Assembly (NCBI GenBank): GCA_029555925.1
Contig: JAKPQU010000268.1
Coordinates: 1 to 49,885 of the forward strand
Source: Bacillota bacterium
GTDB lineage: Bacteria; Eremiobacterota; SpSt-956; JAKJGF01
DNA: 49,885 nt
Direction: 5' to 3'
Shown here: one piece after another, positions 40,934-49,885 of the stretch
How the letters are laid out: each line of letters opens with the position of its first letter
How positions within the stretch are numbered: the stretch's first letter is position 1
Program-made: the position numbers and the translations under genes
Notes under the pieces: model-generated
Database searches by the model: none
Told to the model about the DNA's origin: nothing
Seen by the model: only the letters and a program-made list of their open reading frames with translations

Positions 40934-43585
40934 TTATAATAGCTGTCTCAACACATAATGTAAAATTCCGCCGTGAGTATAATAATTTATCTCTTCCGGC
41001 GTATCAATCCTTGCTATAACAGTAAAGGTTTTTTCTGTGTCACCTTTTACCGTAACGGTAATCTCTTTTTTCGGTGTAAGCCCTTCTTTTATGCCTGTAA
41101 TGGAAAAGACTTCAAAACCTGTGAGTCCGAGGCTTTTGGCGCTATCGCCATCTTTAAACTGAAGAGGAAGAATACCCATGCCAATGAGATTACTTCTGTG
41201 TATTCTCTCGAAACTTTCTGCAATTACAGCCTTTATACCGAGCAGTGCCGGCCCTTTTGCAGCCCAGTCTCTCGATGAGCCGGAGCCATATTCTTTTCCT
41301 GCAAGCACTATAGAAGGCACTCCTTCTTTCTGATATTCCATGGCTGCTTCATAGATAGAAGTGAGCTTTTTATCGGGAAGATGACACGTCCAGTTACCTT
41401 CATGTCCCGGTGTGAGTAAATTCTTCAGCCTTATATTACCGAAAGTTCCTCTCATCATCACTTCATGGTTTCCTCTTCTTGCACCGAAAGAATTGAAATC
41501 TTTCGGGCTTACGCCATGGTCAATGAGATATTTCGCTGCAGGACTGTCAGGAGGTATCGAACCGGCAGGGGATATGTGATCTGTTGTAACAGAATCACCT
41601 GTAAATACAAGTACTCTGGCATGTTCAATATCTCCCGGTTTATCGGGTTTTACAGACATATTTTCGAAATAGGGGGGATGTTTTATATAAGTAGATTTCG
41701 GATCCCATTCATAGAGTTCACCTTCGGAAGATTCTATGGCTTTCCATTTTTCATCGCCATCAAACACTTTACCGTATTCTGTTTTAAACATGTCGGTTTT
41801 TATATATTCATTGACTGCATGATGAATTTCTTCAGATGACGGCCATATATCTTTCAGATAAACAGGCTTTTTGTCCCTGTCGTAACCGACAGGTTCTTCC
41901 GTAAGATTAATATCCATTGTGCCTGCTATGGCATAGGCAACAACGAGAGGAGGTGAAGCAAGATAATTGGCTCTTGCAAGGGGATGAACCCTTCCTTCGA
42001 AATTACGGTTTCCGCTTAATACAGATACGAGAAGAAGTTTTTCCTCTTTAACCGCTCTGGTGAAAGGTTCGGGTAAGGGGCCGCTGTTTCCAATACATGT
42101 GCCGCAGCCGTAACCTGCTACATGAAAACCGAGTTTTTCAAGATACGGTAAAAATCCGCTCTCTTCGAGATATGCAGTAACAACTCGGGAGCCGGGAGAA
42201 AGGCTTGTTTTTACCCATGGTTTTACCTTCAGGCCTTTTTCTACCGCTTTTTTTGCAAGAATTCCTGCACCTAACATTACGGAAGGATTCGATGTATTGG
42301 TACAGCTTGTTATGGCAGCTATGACTACAGAACCGTCTTTAAGCTCATAATCTCCTGCATTGAAGGACTTCTTTTCTCCTTTTAATTCACTTATATAGTT
42401 GTTAAAAGCATCTTTTGATGATTTAAGAGCAATATTTTCCTGAGGTTTTTTAGGGCCTGCAATGCATGGTTCTATATCTGACAGATCAAGTTCCAGTCTG
42501 TCATTATACAGAGGTTCGGGACTGTCTTTGGTTCTGAAGAGTCCCTGTTCCTTTGTATAGGCTTCCACAAGTTCTACCAGTTCTCCATCTCTTGCAGTAA
42601 AACGCAAATAATTAAGAGTTTCTTCATCTACAGGGAAAAATCCCATTGTTGCGCCATATTCGGGTGACATATTTGCAATGATTGCTCTGTCGGCAAGACT
42701 GAGATGGGCCAGGCCGGGGCCGTAGAATTCTACAAATTTTCCTACCACGCCGGCTTTACGAAGTATTTTTGTAATGGTCAGAACGAGATCAGTTGCAGTA
42801 ACACCTTCATGTAAAGAGCCATGTAATTTGAATCCTACTACCTGCGGGATAAGCATTGACACAGGCTGACCTAACATAGCAGCTTCTGCCTCTATACCAC
42901 CGACACCCCATCCGAGTACACCCAGACCGTTAATCATGGTTGTATGAGAGTCTGTTCCTACGACTGTATCGGGATAGGCAAGAACTGTTCCGTTTTCAGA
43001 AGATGTAAAAACAACTTTTCCTATATATTCAAGATTGACCTGATGGATTATACCTGCTCCGGGGGGAACTACGCTGAAATTCTGAAAAGACTTCTGTCCC
43101 CATTTCAAGAAGGTATATCTTTCCGTATTTCTTTCATATTCTCTTTCTACATTCAATTCGAGAGCTTTTTCGGAACCGGCATAATCTACCTGAACAGAAT
43201 GATCTATAATAAGATCAGACTGCTGGAGAGGATTAATTTTATTCGGATCTCCCCCCAGTTTCTTTATGGCATCTCTCATGGCGGCAAGATCTACTACAGC
43301 AGGAACTCCGGTAAAATCCTGCATGAGAACCCTTGCAGGCATAAAGGATATTTCTTTTTCTGTCTTTTTAGAAGGATCCCACGTGGCAAGAGCTTCTATA
43401 TCTTCTTTTTTAACAAAACCTCCATCTTCCTGACGGAGTAAATTTTCCAGTAAAATCCTCAGGGAAAAAGGAAGTTTATCTATCTGAAATCCTGCGTTTT
43501 TCAGTGCTCCAAGATGAAAAATATCATAGGATTTTCCTCCCGCTTCGAGTTTTTTTCTGCTTTTGAAACTATCAAGCCTTTTCAT
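40934..43585 (-). CDS. acnA: Aconitate hydratase (AcnA type)
   Basis: 883 residues, the normal length for AcnA/IRP1-type aconitase. Iron-sulphur cluster cysteines lie in T-S-C-T-N-T-S and G-C-G-T-C-I-G; the C-terminal swivel domain has G-S-G-S-S-R-D-W-A. It interconverts citrate and isocitrate. The start follows ggagttg at a normal distance, with a heptamer array 25 bases upstream. It has its own terminator. Confidence 0.97.
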   Translation of the reverse strand: MKRLDSFKSRKKLEAGGKSYDIFHLGALKNAGFQIDKLPFSLRILLENLLRQEDGGFVKKEDIEALATWDPSKKTEKEISFMPARVLMQDFTGVPAVVDLAAMRDAIKKLGGDPNKINPLQQSDLIIDHSVQVDYAGSEKALELNVEREYERNTERYTFLKWGQKSFQNFSVVPPGAGIIHQVNLEYIGKVVFTSSENGTVLAYPDTVVGTDSHTTMINGLGVLGWGVGGIEAEAAMLGQPVSMLIPQVVGFKLHGSLHEGVTATDLVLTITKILRKAGVVGKFVEFYGPGLAHLSLADRAIIANMSPEYGATMGFFPVDEETLNYLRFTARDGELVELVEAYTKEQGLFRTKDSPEPLYNDRLELDLSDIEPCIAGPKKPQENIALKSSKDAFNNYISELKGEKKSFNAGDYELKDGSVVIAAITSCTNTSNPSVMLGAGILAKKAVEKGLKVKPWVKTSLSPGSRVVTAYLEESGFLPYLEKLGFHVAGYGCGTCIGNSGPLPEPFTRAVKEEKLLLVSVLSGNRNFEGRVHPLARANYLASPPLVVAYAIAGTMDINLTEEPVGYDRDKKPVYLKDIWPSSEEIHHAVNEYIKTDMFKTEYGKVFDGDEKWKAIESSEGELYEWDPKSTYIKHPPYFENMSVKPDKPGDIEHARVLVFTGDSVTTDHISPAGSIPPDSPAAKYLIDHGVSPKDFNSFGARRGNHEVMMRGTFGNIRLKNLLTPGHEGNWTCHLPDKKLTSIYEAAMEYQKEGVPSIVLAGKEYGSGSSRDWAAKGPALLGIKAVIAESFERIHRSNLIGMGILPLQFKDGDSAKSLGLTGFEVFSITGIKEGLTPKKEITVTVKGDTEKTFTVIARIDTPEEINYYTHGGILHYVLRQLL

Positions 43586-43609
43586 TGTTAATACAACTCC
43601 TTTTTGAAT

Positions 43610-43639
43610 CGTGACGCGTGACGCGTGACGGGTAATCAG
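43610..43639 (+). repeat. GTGACGC heptamer array before acnA
   Basis: GTGACGC, GTGACGC, GTGACGG, then GTAATCA, antisense to acnA, starting 25 bases before its start codon. Confidence 0.85.
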
Positions 43640-43703
43640 TATTACACATAAAACATAAATAGGGCGAAAATAAGACGTGAAAGTACTTCGACTGTGTCAT
43701 ACA

Positions 43704-43738
43704 TTTTGTGTAAACTTACAATACACGTTTACACAAAA
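43704..43738. repeat. Perfect 12-bp inverted repeat between the M16 peptidase and acnA
   Basis: ttttgtgtaaac (43704-43715) and gtttacacaaaa (43727-43738) with an 11-base loop. It is too AT-rich to be a strong terminator, and the U-rich side is the wrong one. It could be a regulator site controlling acnA. Degenerate heptamers (GTAAGAC, GTGAGAG on the minus strand) lie between it and the M16 stop. Confidence 0.7.
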
Positions 43739-43799
43739 CACCTTACACTCTCGACAATCTCTCACGTCTTACGTTTAAAGATTCAATAGCTATTTATTT

Positions 43800-46637
43800 C
43801 TACTCTTTTTGCTTATCTCCTTCCGAAGAAGTTTTTTCTTCCGGTAAAGCTATTATAATCACATTATTCTTCTCATCAAGATATTTTATAGCTGCTGCTT
43901 TAACCTCTTCGGCTTTTATCGTAGAAATTAAATCCTTATTTTTAAGAGCTTTTTCATGATCATAATTAAAAAGATAACTCCCCTGCATTTCACCGAGCCA
44001 GAAAGAATTTCTCTCAAGTTTTTCATTATAATCTTTTAAAAGAATCTTCTTTGCAGAATTCAGTTCTTCCTCTGAAGGGCCATTTTGTTTTATATCCCTG
44101 ATTTCTGCCATCATACATTCCGTAACTTCATCTACCTTATCAGGATTGCATCCTGCTCCGAGTTGAACTCTTCCGTGACCTTTAATTGTAAGAGGGGAAA
44201 TATTTCCTGCCCATACGGCATAGACAAGGCTTTTCTCCACTCTTATCTTATCCCAGTAACGCATATCCAGTATCTTGGCAAGTACCCTGAGGGGCACCAT
44301 ATCGGGTTCATATTTCATACACCCGGGGAAGAGAACTGTCAGCATACATCTATTTTCCATACCTCTGTAAACTATACGCTTTGTATTGCCTTCAGGGAAA
44401 TCTGCCCTGAGATATGTCCAGGGCACAGAAGGTTTCTCACCTGCAGGAAGAGAGCCGAAATATTTACATAAAACAGGTATAGCCTCATCAGGGTTAAAAG
44501 CTCCTGTAATTACCAGTTCACTGTTTGAAGGCACACAGGATAAGGTCTGAAACTGTTTCAGTTGTTCCCTGTCTCTATATTTCGCTACTTCCTCTTCAGT
44601 AGCGGTAACAGACAGAGGATTGTTCGGAAGAAGAATTTTATTTTCTGCTTCAGTCATAGCTCCTTCCTGGTACTGTGACATATATCTTATATCATCCTGT
44701 ACAAGTTTTATACCATAGGCTATACCTTCTTCTCTGTAACCGGGACGAACCATATACTGATACATCCACTGGCAGAGTTTTTCAAGTTCGCTCTTTGCAG
44801 AATTTCCATAGATTCCATATAAGGTACTTCCGCCTGTAGAAAAACGAATATTCGTACCTTTAAGCAATCTTTCTACTTCAAACTGGGTAAGATCTTCAGT
44901 ACCACCTTTTCCCCAGGCTATCTGTGCTACATCACACATACATGGAGTATCTGCCTGTTCCAGAAGTTTACCTCCTGTAGATGTATAGCTTACATAGACA
45001 GTATCTTTATCGAATTCCGTCGGTTTAAGTAAAACTGTAAGACCATTTGAAAGTTTTAACTCTGTAATACCGGGATCTTTATATTCTTTTTTAGATAGTA
45101 CCTCACCTGGCTTTAAATTGCTGTAATCATAGGAATAATTTATTTTCTCCAGTTTATAAGGAGTACCGCCGTTTTTTATTACAGTATTTACAGATGATAA
45201 TACCTGTTCTTCTTTTATCTGTTTCATATCATCTGGAGGCCCCTGTATTACGACAGACATATTTACCGGCTCGAAGAGATATTTTATACGTGAGTTAATT
45301 TCTTCATCTGTTATTAAAGGAAGAAGCTTCTGAGCAAGTTCATAATCCTGTTCATATGAGGTATATATACTGTCATGCATGAGATCGCTCATAATAGAAT
45401 TTATATAAACCCTGGATTCTCTTGTTTCTTTTTCTTCTTTTGCCTTTCTCAGGTTCTGGAGCATCTGTGATTGTGCTTCAGCTCTTTCCACATCAGTAAA
45501 TCCATGAGTGCGAAATCCTTCTATATATTCCATCATAACATCAAGTGCCTTCATGGCTTTGCCCGGATTAACTTCTGCACTAAAGCCCGCTTCTGTAAGG
45601 GATCTGAGCCATCCTGATTTATATCCCGATGCATTGATAAGAGGTGTATCGAGTTTATATTTTTCCAGTGCAAATCTCATATTTATCATTGTAAGTAAGA
45701 GTCTGTCGGAGAGATCTCTTTTATAATCTTCCATGGTTACTGTTTTTTCAGCTTCTCTCAGATAACTTATACTGATAGATGTAGGCTTCAATTCAGGATC
45801 TGTTATAACTCCCGTATAGATCTCTTTGTGCGGTTTAAAAGGTACGAATAAATCAGGTTTATCGCCTTTTGCCTGAGGCATAGAGGAAAACATTGTCTTT
45901 ATTTTCTTTTCTACTTCTGCAGCTTTACAGTCTCCGACTACTACAATACTCATCAGGTCAGGTCTGTACCAGGTAGAATAAAAATTTTTCACATCTTCCT
46001 GAGAAAAATTTTCAATAGTTTCTTTTATGCCTATCGGTAATCTACTGGGATAACGAGAATCTTTAAAAACAAGATTAATCCATTTTTCCCATACTCTTTT
46101 ATCCACATCGGAGCCGAGTCTGAGTTCTTCGAGTATGACAGGTTTTTCTCTATCTACCTGTTCTTTCAGCAAAAGCATGGTAGATGCATAATCGGAAAGG
46201 GCTGTAATGGCTTTATCCAGATATTCTTCTTTCTCATCGGTAACTTCAATCATATAGACAGTCCTGTCAAAAGACGTATAGGCATTTATATCGGGTCCCA
46301 TATCAGTGCCTATACTTTCAAAATATCTGACCAGTTCCCCTGGAGGGAAGTTTTTAGTACCGTCAAAACCCATATGTTCCAGATAATGGGCTATACCTCT
46401 TTCTTTATCTGTTTCCTGCAAAGAACCTGCTCTTACCGCGATCCAGGCAAGTATACGGTTTTTCGGTTTTTTATGTTCCATTATATAATAATCAATACCA
46501 TTATCCATTTTCCCTTTGAGAATATACTCGGGCCATGTAAGGGATTGTTTTAAATCGATCTTTTCCTGAGCAAATCCATAGCTCATTACTATAACGAGAA
46601 ATGTAATAAGAGCTATAATTTTTAGAGATTGCTTCAT
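43800..46637 (-). CDS. Exported M16 (pitrilysin/insulinase) zinc peptidase
   Basis: 945 residues. Signal peptide of about 23 residues (hydrophobic 7-20, probable cleavage after G-F-A). The inverted zinc motif H84-Y-L-E87-H88 and a downstream V-I-L-E-E-L-R glutamate fit active M16 enzymes. The C-terminal half repeats the fold without the motif, as in full-length family members. It degrades peptides in the periplasm or outside the cell, which suggests a diderm cell but does not prove it. A heptamer array lies 27 bases before the start. Confidence 0.93.
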   Translation of the reverse strand: MKQSLKIIALITFLVIVMSYGFAQEKIDLKQSLTWPEYILKGKMDNGIDYYIMEHKKPKNRILAWIAVRAGSLQETDKERGIAHYLEHMGFDGTKNFPPGELVRYFESIGTDMGPDINAYTSFDRTVYMIEVTDEKEEYLDKAITALSDYASTMLLLKEQVDREKPVILEELRLGSDVDKRVWEKWINLVFKDSRYPSRLPIGIKETIENFSQEDVKNFYSTWYRPDLMSIVVVGDCKAAEVEKKIKTMFSSMPQAKGDKPDLFVPFKPHKEIYTGVITDPELKPTSISISYLREAEKTVTMEDYKRDLSDRLLLTMINMRFALEKYKLDTPLINASGYKSGWLRSLTEAGFSAEVNPGKAMKALDVMMEYIEGFRTHGFTDVERAEAQSQMLQNLRKAKEEKETRESRVYINSIMSDLMHDSIYTSYEQDYELAQKLLPLITDEEINSRIKYLFEPVNMSVVIQGPPDDMKQIKEEQVLSSVNTVIKNGGTPYKLEKINYSYDYSNLKPGEVLSKKEYKDPGITELKLSNGLTVLLKPTEFDKDTVYVSYTSTGGKLLEQADTPCMCDVAQIAWGKGGTEDLTQFEVERLLKGTNIRFSTGGSTLYGIYGNSAKSELEKLCQWMYQYMVRPGYREEGIAYGIKLVQDDIRYMSQYQEGAMTEAENKILLPNNPLSVTATEEEVAKYRDREQLKQFQTLSCVPSNSELVITGAFNPDEAIPVLCKYFGSLPAGEKPSVPWTYLRADFPEGNTKRIVYRGMENRCMLTVLFPGCMKYEPDMVPLRVLAKILDMRYWDKIRVEKSLVYAVWAGNISPLTIKGHGRVQLGAGCNPDKVDEVTECMMAEIRDIKQNGPSEEELNSAKKILLKDYNEKLERNSFWLGEMQGSYLFNYDHEKALKNKDLISTIKAEEVKAAAIKYLDEKNNVIIIALPEEKTSSEGDKQKE

Positions 46638-46663
46638 AATATCATTCCTTTCTTTTTTATTTT

Positions 46664-46693
46664 CGTGACGCGTACCGCGTAACGCGTAACGGA
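46664..46693 (+). repeat. GTRACGC heptamer array before the M16 gene
   Basis: GTGACGC, GTACCGC, GTAACGC, GTAACGG, antisense to the M16 gene, 27 bases before its start codon. Confidence 0.8.
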
Positions 46694-46788
46694 AGGATAA
46701 TCATAAAGAGTCACGAAATAATTTGTATATAAAATAATAACATAAAGAAAGAAAAAAAAATAGCTGTTATCGTCAGTTTAATAATATC

Positions 46789-46802
46789 GTAATGCGTGAT
46801 AT
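46789..46802 (+). repeat. Two heptamer units before korA
   Basis: GTAATGC and GTGATAT. They supply an ATG (46792) that extends the korA frame artificially. They sit about 31 bases before the better-supported start at 46834. Confidence 0.6.
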
Positions 46803-46833
46803 GCAAAAATATACTATTGAAAAGGTGAAGCAA

Positions 46834-48543
46834 ATGATAGAGCAGAATGAAAATCCTGATAATCCCGTAAATCCCTGTCTGTCAATAGTCATATGCGGAC
46901 AGGCAGGACAGGGTATACAGACGATAGAAGACATACTGAGCAGAGTAATAAAAAATTCCGGTTACAATGTTTTTGCCACGAAAGAATATATGTCTCGTAT
47001 CAGAGGAGGTTTTAATTCCACAGAAATAAGAATCTCCGAAAAACCTGTAAAGGCTTATACTGACATAATAGATATATTAATACCTATAGGTAATGATAAT
47101 CTGGATCACCTTGAGAAAAAAGTAACAGATAAAACACTCATAATAGGTGAAAAAATCTCTACAAAACATAAATTTATTGAAGTACCTTTTGTAAAAATAG
47201 CAAAAGAGCTGGGAAATAAAATATATTCCAATGTGATCGCCGCAGGTATGGTGGCCGGTATACTGAATATAGAAGAAGAGCTGATGTTTAATTATATAAA
47301 GAAACATTTTTCAAAATATGGGGAAGAAATAATCGAAAAAAATATAGAAGCAGCAAGAAAAGGTTATGAAATAGGTTCCACCGTAAATATAAAAATTTCT
47401 ATAAAAAAAGAGGAAGCAATAAAAGATCATATTATTATGACCGGAACAGAAGCAGTAGCTCTCGGTTCTATTGGAGGGGGATGTAATTTCATAAGCTCCT
47501 ATCCCATGTCACCCGGCACAGGAGTCCTTACTTTCCTCGCCAAACACTGTAAAGATTTCGGTATAATAGTTGAACAGGCAGAAGATGAGATAGGAGCAAT
47601 AAATATGTCTGCAGGGGCATGGTGTGCCGGAGGGCGGGCCATGGTAACCACATCCGGGGGAGGATTTGCCCTTATGAGTGAAGGAGTGAGTCTTACAGGA
47701 ATCATGGAAATCCCCATGGTTATTCATATTGCCCAGAGGCCGGGGCCTGCTACGGGAGTCGCAACAAGAACTCTTCAGGGAGATTTAGAATTAGCCCTTT
47801 ATTCAGGTCACGGCGATTTCCCCAGGATTATCTTTGCTCCAACAGGCATAGAGGATGCCTTTTACCTGAGTGCCAGAGCCTTCAATATGGCAGATAAATA
47901 TCAGGTTCCGGTTTTCATACTCACAGACCAGTTTCTGGTAGATTCTTATTATAATATAAATATGGATAAATTGAGATTTTCCTCTGTGAATATAGAAAAT
48001 TATTTTATAGAAACAGACACTGATTATAAAAGATATAAGCTTACAGAAGACGGCATATCACCGAGAGGAATCTTCGGATACGGTTCAGGCCTCGTATCAT
48101 ATGACAGCCATGAACATGATGAAGAAGGACATATTACGGAAGAATTCGACATGACAGTTAACATGCAGAATAAAAGGATGAAAAAACTGGAAGCTATAGA
48201 AAAAGAAGTGATAGAGCCGGAGTTAACAGGTTCTGAACATTACGACATACTTCTGATAGGCTGGGGCTCTACATGCGGAGCAATCAAGGAAGCTTCTGCC
48301 AGTCTGAAAAGAGATGATATGGCTTTTCTCTGCTTTAATCAGGTCTATCCTTTGCATAAAAAAACAGATTACTATATTAAAAAGGCAAAAAAGCTTATAA
48401 TAATTGAAAATAACCTTACAGGACAGTTAGCTAAACTGATAAGACTCGATACAGGAATTGAAATAAAAAATAAAATTTTAAAATATAACGGTCTTCCATT
48501 TTCTGTTGAAGAAATTGTAGAACAAATAAAAGGGATTATATGA
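46834..48543 (+). CDS. korA: 2-oxoacid:ferredoxin oxidoreductase, fused gamma/alpha subunit (KorA-like)
   Basis: 569 residues from the ATG at 46834, which has AAAGGTG seven bases upstream. The frame extends to an ATG at 46792 that lies inside a repeat and has no ribosome-binding site. Residues about 12-180 are the gamma domain (G-Q-A-G-Q-G-I-Q at the start, S-R-I-R-G-G). Residues 200 onwards are the alpha, pyrimidine-binding part (S-S-Y-P-M-S-P-G-T, Q-A-E-D-E-I-G-A-I-N, T-S-G-G-G-F). It would oxidise 2-oxoglutarate or a related oxoacid to acyl-CoA with reduction of ferredoxin, together with a TPP-binding beta subunit. The usual korB gene is not next to it. Confidence 0.92.
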   Translation: MIEQNENPDNPVNPCLSIVICGQAGQGIQTIEDILSRVIKNSGYNVFATKEYMSRIRGGFNSTEIRISEKPVKAYTDIIDILIPIGNDNLDHLEKKVTDKTLIIGEKISTKHKFIEVPFVKIAKELGNKIYSNVIAAGMVAGILNIEEELMFNYIKKHFSKYGEEIIEKNIEAARKGYEIGSTVNIKISIKKEEAIKDHIIMTGTEAVALGSIGGGCNFISSYPMSPGTGVLTFLAKHCKDFGIIVEQAEDEIGAINMSAGAWCAGGRAMVTTSGGGFALMSEGVSLTGIMEIPMVIHIAQRPGPATGVATRTLQGDLELALYSGHGDFPRIIFAPTGIEDAFYLSARAFNMADKYQVPVFILTDQFLVDSYYNINMDKLRFSSVNIENYFIETDTDYKRYKLTEDGISPRGIFGYGSGLVSYDSHEHDEEGHITEEFDMTVNMQNKRMKKLEAIEKEVIEPELTGSEHYDILLIGWGSTCGAIKEASASLKRDDMAFLCFNQVYPLHKKTDYYIKKAKKLIIIENNLTGQLAKLIRLDTGIEIKNKILKYNGLPFSVEEIVEQIKGII

Positions 48544-48588
48544 GAAGGGTGAAGAGTGAAGGGTGAAGAGTAAAGAGTGAAAAGTAAG
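48541..48588 (+). repeat. Degenerate GTRANNN array at the 3' end of korA
   Basis: GTGAAGA, GTGAAGG, GTGAAGA, GTAAAGA, GTGAAAA, GTAAGTG in period 7. The korA stop TGA is at the head of the array. Confidence 0.85.
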
Positions 48589-48598
48589 TGCTAAAAAA

Positions 48599-49666
48599 TT
48601 ACTCAAAAGACTTTATATCTGTACCTTTGATTTTAAGTAACTGCGGTAAAATCTGTTTAAATGCTTTTACAACCTTCGGGTCAAACTGTTTTTCACTCTG
48701 TGACTCTATTTCAGCAAGAGCTTCTTCAACAGACCAGGCCTTTTTGTAAGGTCTGTCATGGGTAAGAGCATCAAATACATCTGCCACAGAAACAATTCTT
48801 CCTTCAATAGGTATTTCTTCTCCTTTTAAACCATAGGGATAACCCCGGCCGCACCATTGTTCATGATGGGAAAGGGCAATAAGCTCCGCTATCTGCAAAA
48901 GTCTCGTCTTACCTCTTGACAGCAGCTCCGCTCCGGCTGTGGTATGGGTTTTTATAATATCAAATTCTTCCTTTGTAAGCCTGTCAGGTTTCAAGAGAAT
49001 AGAATCAGGAATGGCAATCTTACCTACATCATGAAGCCTTGCAGCATGGAAAATAAGTTCAATCTGCTCTTTTGGCAGACCGAGTTCCTTCGCAAGAAGA
49101 GCCGAACTCTGAGCCACGCGCCACGTATGTTCCCCTGTAGCATCATCACGATATTCTGCAGCCATAGCAAGACGGCCGAGAATCTCCAGGTGAGCTTCTT
49201 CCAGTTCATGTGTTCTTGTAAGAACTTTTTGCTCCAGATAAACATTTTGATTCTTCAATTTTAACTGGAGAAAACGATTTTCAAGGAGATTTCTTATACG
49301 GAGAAGAACCTCGGTAGTATCGAAAGGTTTTGTGAGAAAATCTTTTGCACCGGTCCAGAGAGCTTTAAGCCTTGTTTCACTGGTTGCATCGGCAGTCAAT
49401 ACAAGTATGGGGAGATATTCATTATGAGGAATTACGGTTTTCAGGTCTTCCATAAGTTGATAGCCGTCTATATGGGGCATAATAATATCAAGGAGTATAA
49501 GATCCGGTTCAAATTCTTTACAAAATTCACAGACAGTTCTCGGATCACTGATCATAAGTAACCTGGTATAACCTGCCTTTTTAAGGAGTCTCCTTAACAT
49601 ACTCAGGTTACCCTCTTCATCATCTATGATCATTATTTTTGCATCAGGGTATTCTACTTCCCACAT
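48599..49666 (-). CDS. Receiver-HD-GYP cyclic-di-GMP phosphodiesterase
   Basis: 355 residues from the ATG at 49666 (AGGTG five bases upstream); the frame extends 18 codons further without support. Receiver domain 10-130 with acidic pair D15-D16, phospho-acceptor Asp60 (L-L-D-I-I-M-P), Thr91 and Lys113. A coiled-coil linker leads to the HD-GYP domain: His180, H212-D213, His241, H267-H268, Asp296, and R-G-Y-P near 274-277. It should hydrolyse cyclic di-GMP in response to phosphorylation. No cognate kinase is next to it; the orphan kinase at 38318 is a candidate. Confidence 0.95.
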   Translation of the reverse strand: MWEVEYPDAKIMIIDDEEGNLSMLRRLLKKAGYTRLLMISDPRTVCEFCKEFEPDLILLDIIMPHIDGYQLMEDLKTVIPHNEYLPILVLTADATSETRLKALWTGAKDFLTKPFDTTEVLLRIRNLLENRFLQLKLKNQNVYLEQKVLTRTHELEEAHLEILGRLAMAAEYRDDATGEHTWRVAQSSALLAKELGLPKEQIELIFHAARLHDVGKIAIPDSILLKPDRLTKEEFDIIKTHTTAGAELLSRGKTRLLQIAELIALSHHEQWCGRGYPYGLKGEEIPIEGRIVSVADVFDALTHDRPYKKAWSVEEALAEIESQSEKQFDPKVVKAFKQILPQLLKIKGTDIKSFE

Positions 49667-49694
49667 ATTCTTCACCTGTAAATATCGATAACAT

Positions 49695-49724
49695 AGTATA
49701 ACAGATATATGAGAAAACAATCAA
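49695..49724 (-). promoter_or_regulatory. Promoter of the receiver-HD-GYP gene
   Basis: On the minus strand: -35 TTGATT (49719-49724), 18-base spacer, -10 TATACT (49695-49700) with TGT extension. The end of the window beyond it (49725-49885) shows no supported gene. Confidence 0.7.
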
Positions 49725-49885
49725 GTATTTTATATTACATGTAAAAAAAATAAATGGAAAATCATATTTTATACTATTTAGCTTTAGACATAGTAGTCTG
49801 CCTGCCTGGTGTTCCGGAGAAAAAAATATCACGGCAGCACAGGTATATTTTATTGAATTATAATGTAAAGTAGCATGATATAAGC

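Noticed and set aside
41465..41839. Plus-strand frames under aconitase and under M16
   Set aside because: Shadows of strongly conserved minus-strand enzymes.
46792..46833. Upstream ATG of korA
   Set aside because: It lies inside a repeat unit and has no ribosome-binding site; ATG 46834 has AAAGGTG.
49667..49832. Minus-strand frame upstream of the HD-GYP gene
   Set aside because: It covers the promoter of that gene and is AT-rich with no ribosome-binding site.
1..49885. tRNA, rRNA or transposase genes
   Set aside because: I saw no T-loop/cloverleaf pattern, no rRNA-like conserved stretch and no transposase-like protein anywhere in the window.

Overview
The window reads as one contiguous chromosomal segment of a low-GC (by eye mid-30s percent) free-living bacterium. 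Genes are dense, Shine-Dalgarno sites are clear, and ATG, GTG and TTG starts are all used. Enzymes include aconitase, the alpha/gamma subunit of a 2-oxoacid:ferredoxin oxidoreductase, a pitrilysin-type zinc peptidase and an RNase J-like nuclease. Several large signalling proteins join Hanks-type kinase domains to zinc ribbons, a PilM-like domain, a receiver or NHL repeats. I cannot name a phylum; such domain mixtures are typical of uncultivated lineages. A perfect ParB-binding parS site at 35653-35668 suggests the segment lies in the origin-proximal part of the chromosome.

Layout. 1-3543 carries dispersed repeats, two exported or lipid-anchored orphans, an inverted-repeat element and a membrane-anchored helical protein. 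3653-6366 holds a NERD-domain helicase and a DEDDh exonuclease. 6766-12269 (plus strand) carries a clostripain-family peptidase, a small protein, a RING-like/TM/TPR protein and a divergent kinase. 12275-23875 (minus strand) is, in transcription order: a 50-residue Pup-like protein ending GGGE, a PafA/Dop-family ligase with an inserted membrane hairpin, TldD, TldE, a 1,526-residue membrane protein, and a kinase-receiver-DUF4388 fusion. 24184-28809 (plus) is a zinc ribbon-pseudokinase protein with 24 NHL repeats in four blocks of six. 28943-31843 (minus) is a zinc ribbon-kinase-PilM-zinc ribbon fusion. 32194-35635 (minus) holds two unrecognised genes that may be one gene split by a frameshift. 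35873-49666 is mostly housekeeping: beta-CASP nuclease, AbrB-like and TPR small proteins, orphan histidine kinase, glycosyltransferase, SanA-like protein, YgiT-type pseudogene, aconitase, M16 peptidase, KorA-like subunit and a receiver-HD-GYP protein.

The most interesting system is the pup-like/pafA-like/tldD/tldE run. A small modifier with C-terminal Gly-Gly-Glu lies 22 bp before a Pup-ligase-family enzyme that should sit in the membrane, followed by a peptidase pair known to degrade unstructured peptides, with no proteasome genes in view. Multidomain kinases surround it, which suggests, but does not prove, that protein tagging and phosphorylation signalling are linked here.

Intergenic regions are decorated with arrays of a degenerate heptamer, GTRANNN (GTGACGC, GTAATGC, GTGAAGG and others), often as facing pairs. 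These arrays lie 23-30 nt before several start codons and overlap the stop codons of several genes. They are the main repeat structure of the window.
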